From: an uncultured Blautia sp.
Lineage (GTDB): Bacteria; Bacillota; Clostridia; Lachnospirales; Lachnospiraceae
Length of the DNA stretch: 25,258 nucleotides
Assembly (NCBI GenBank): GCA_900551715.1
Contig: URXG01000036.1
Location: 1-25,258, forward strand
Direction: 5' to 3'
Below are positions 23,831 to 25,258 of this stretch, piece after piece. The notes under the pieces were generated by a model. It searched no databases. It saw only the letters and a program-made list of their open reading frames with translations, and was not told the DNA's origin. Position 1 is the stretch's first letter; every line of letters starts with the position of its first letter. The position numbers and the translations under genes were made by a program.

Positions 23831-24343
23831 CTATTCGTTCTTGGCTCTGTAATCATCAAGAATCTTCTTTACAGATGTCTTAGTAAGATTGCCAAAAGTT
23901 TCTTCTCCGTCTACAGTCTTGACCATCATAACAGGTGCCAGAGAACAGCATCCAAGACAGGCTACGTTGTTCAGAGTGAACAGACCGTCCTCCGTTGTCT
24001 CTCCGTCCTTGATTCCCAGATGTTCACAGACAGCTTCCTCGATCATATCAGAACCGTTTACATGACAGGCTGTACCTTTGCAGAGCATAATAAGGTATTT
24101 ACCTACAGGCTGTAAACGGAACTGAGCGTAGAAAGTAGCTACTCCGTAGATTTTGGCAGGCATGATCCCGGTTCTTTCTGCGATGTAATTAATTGCATCC
24201 AGAGAAAGATAACCATAGATATCCTGTGTCTGCTGAAGAATGGTAATCAGGCTTCCAGGTACTTTCGCATACTTCTCAAGTACCGGAGCTAATTCAGCGA
24301 AGTCTGTGTTTCCGCTGTTCTGACATCCACATGCATTACTCAT
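23831..24343 (-). CDS. NuoE-like 2Fe-2S subunit (HydC/StnC-type)
   Basis: This 170-residue thioredoxin-like ferredoxin carries the 2Fe-2S ligands Cys88, Cys93, Cys129 and Cys133 (CKGTAC and CLGCC). It has the usual opening helices (ITILQQTQDIYGYLS) and the KIYGVATFYAQF segment of NuoE/HydC. It is the first gene of the three-gene redox operon, 14 bases before the NuoF-like gene. GGAGGG lies 9 bases before the ATG. Its position and partners indicate the electron-transfer subunit of a HydABC/StnABC-type complex. Confidence 0.93.
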   Translation of the reverse strand: MSNACGCQNSGNTDFAELAPVLEKYAKVPGSLITILQQTQDIYGYLSLDAINYIAERTGIMPAKIYGVATFYAQFRLQPVGKYLIMLCKGTACHVNGSDMIEEAVCEHLGIKDGETTEDGLFTLNNVACLGCCSLAPVMMVKTVDGEETFGNLTKTSVKKILDDYRAKNE

Positions 24344-24397
24344 ATGTTTTGTCCCTCCTGTAAAATTATTTTAAAACATAACTACTCATTCTTTGTC

Positions 24398-24425
24398 ATT
24401 ATAGCACAAAGGTCAGCATATTCAA
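24398..24425 (-). promoter_or_regulatory. Extended -10 promoter of the redox operon
   Basis: A perfect TATAAT is preceded by TGC (extended -10 TGn), with TTGAAT 16 bases upstream on the minus strand. It lies about 55-80 bases before the first gene of the operon and after the tepA stop. No operator or Rex-type site was found by eye. Confidence 0.7.
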
Positions 24426-24467
24426 AGAAAAAAGTAGTTTTATTAACAATATTTTTGTACAAAGGAG

Positions 24468-25205
24468 TTAGTTGCATGCATCTTTTTGTTCTATTAATTG
24501 GTACAATTTATCAAGGGCATCCCTGATCCCACCCACTTGATCAATGAGGCCTTCAGCCACTGTTTCTGCGCCTTCCAGCATGGTTCCTACGTCTTTTACA
24601 AGCTGTGTGGTATCCAGCATAAGCTCCTCCAGACGTCTCTGAGAAGTTTGTGAATGTTTTGACACGAATGTCGTAATTCTGTCTTGAATTTTTTCCATAT
24701 TCCGGTAGGTCTGAGCCACCCCTATAAACATGCCGTTGCTCCTTACAGGATGGATCACCATGGTTGCAGATGGCACAATAAAAGAATAATCTGCAGATAC
24801 CGCCATAGGCACTCCTATGGAGTGTCCTCCACCCAGAACCAGTGACACTGTAGGGATGCTCAAAGATGCGATCATTTCCGCTATGGCAAGTCCTGCCTCC
24901 ACATCTCCCCCTACTGTATTCAACAGGATCAAAAGTCCTTCAATATCTTCATCGTCTTCGATCATGGCAAGTTTTGGCAAAACATGCTCATATTTGGTGG
25001 TCTTACTCTGGGAAGGTGCCGATTCATGCCCCTCCACTTCTCCGATAATGGTCAGAAGCTCCACTCTGTGTCTGGCAGGATTCTTATCCATCACCACCTG
25101 TCCCATTTCTGTGATCTGTTTATTTTGGGTCTCCTCTTTTTCCAGTTCTGATTCCTGTTTCTTTTCCTGCCCGGACTGTTCCGGTTCTTTGCTGTTTTCT
25201 GACAA
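24468..25205 (-). CDS. tepA: TepA-like ClpP-family serine protease (translocation-enhancing protein)
   Basis: This ClpP-fold cytoplasmic protein resembles Bacillus TepA (YmfB), linked to protein export and spore-coat/SASP degradation. A hydrophilic N-terminal region (1-48) precedes LTIIGEVEGHE. The triad appears complete: Ser129 in GGGHSIGVP, His152 in MVIHPVR and Asp205 in LVKDVG. NTVGGDVEAGL is the Clp substrate-binding stretch. The listed start is TTG, without a good ribosome binding site. The frame stays open to the window edge, so the true start may lie outside. In Bacillus tepA lies beside spoIIIE; here the redox operon and uppP separate it from ftsK. Confidence 0.85.
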   Translation of the reverse strand: MSENSKEPEQSGQEKKQESELEKEETQNKQITEMGQVVMDKNPARHRVELLTIIGEVEGHESAPSQSKTTKYEHVLPKLAMIEDDEDIEGLLILLNTVGGDVEAGLAIAEMIASLSIPTVSLVLGGGHSIGVPMAVSADYSFIVPSATMVIHPVRSNGMFIGVAQTYRNMEKIQDRITTFVSKHSQTSQRRLEELMLDTTQLVKDVGTMLEGAETVAEGLIDQVGGIRDALDKLYQLIEQKDACN

Positions 25206-25215
25206 TCGAGTAGGA

Positions 25216-25242
25216 GAAAATTCCTCTTGATGAGGAATTTTC
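25216..25242. repeat. 11-bp perfect hairpin near the tepA start
   Basis: GAAAATTCCTC and its complement pair around a 5-base loop. It lies 10-40 bases upstream of the listed TTG start. No T run follows on either side, so it is not a standard terminator. It could be an intergenic repeat or a translation-control hairpin. Confidence 0.55.
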
Positions 25243-25258
25243 GACCTCTCACACCACC

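Noticed and set aside
22062..24343. Part of a respiratory complex I operon
   Set aside because: No membrane subunit genes are present, and the NuoF-like protein has the extra ferredoxin tail typical of soluble complexes.

Overview
The window looks like a chromosome segment of a spore-forming Clostridia member, most likely Lachnospiraceae close to Blautia. The evidence is a DUF6465 protein, the YqfC/YqfD sporulation pair, a TepA-type ClpP homologue near a SpoIIIE/FtsK translocase, AGGAGG ribosome binding sites, and a NuoE/NuoF-type redox operon of the kind found in anaerobes. Genus is an inference. All 22 protein genes lie on the minus strand, so transcription runs from high to low coordinates. 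I saw no tRNA, rRNA, CRISPR array, insertion sequence with a transposase, or prophage. No gene-free stretch exceeds 300 bases.

Layout in transcription order. (1) 25.2-24.5 kb: TepA-like protease homologue, running to the window edge. (2) 24.4-18.5 kb: a three-gene redox operon (NuoE-like; NuoF-like with a two-cluster ferredoxin tail; a large NuoG-like/GltD-like fusion). It has an extended -10 promoter and a strong terminator. It resembles HydABC/StnABC-type flavin-based electron-bifurcating complexes, but has no hydrogenase H-cluster motif and no formate dehydrogenase Cys/Sec. An NADH/NADP/ferredoxin transhydrogenase is the best guess. (3) 18.3-14.0 kb: uppP with its own promoter, then ftsK/spoIIIE and rlmH, the last two translationally coupled. 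(4) 13.9-13.0 kb: a small cupin and a Cys-rich DUF2284 protein. (5) 12.9-8.3 kb: yqfC-yqfD-phoH-ybeY-proB-DUF896-MTHFS, tightly packed. proA follows after a 200-base block of nested inverted repeats. (6) 6.7-4.3 kb: a surface protein transcribed alone from a perfect-consensus TTGACA-17-TATAAT promoter. (7) 4.2-1.7 kb: a degenerate M14 carboxypeptidase homologue, then miaB with its own promoter. (8) 1.5-0.07 kb: DUF6465 gene and a tRNA-dihydrouridine synthase gene, with a promoter.

Main points of interest. The redox operon is the nearest thing to an unusual system. An intergenic MITE-like element abuts the miaB stop codon and may have created it, and a second partial copy keeps its hairpin through paired base changes. 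The yqfC leader holds a terminator-like hairpin that hides the ribosome binding site from read-through RNA, with a candidate sigma-E promoter placed so its own transcript would escape. A block before proA has two mutually exclusive strong pairings. The M14 homologue lacks two of three zinc ligands. Several starts were moved on ribosome-binding-site evidence: the large redox subunit (GTG), proA and the surface protein (TTG), uppP, MTHFS, DUF896, cupin and DUF2284.
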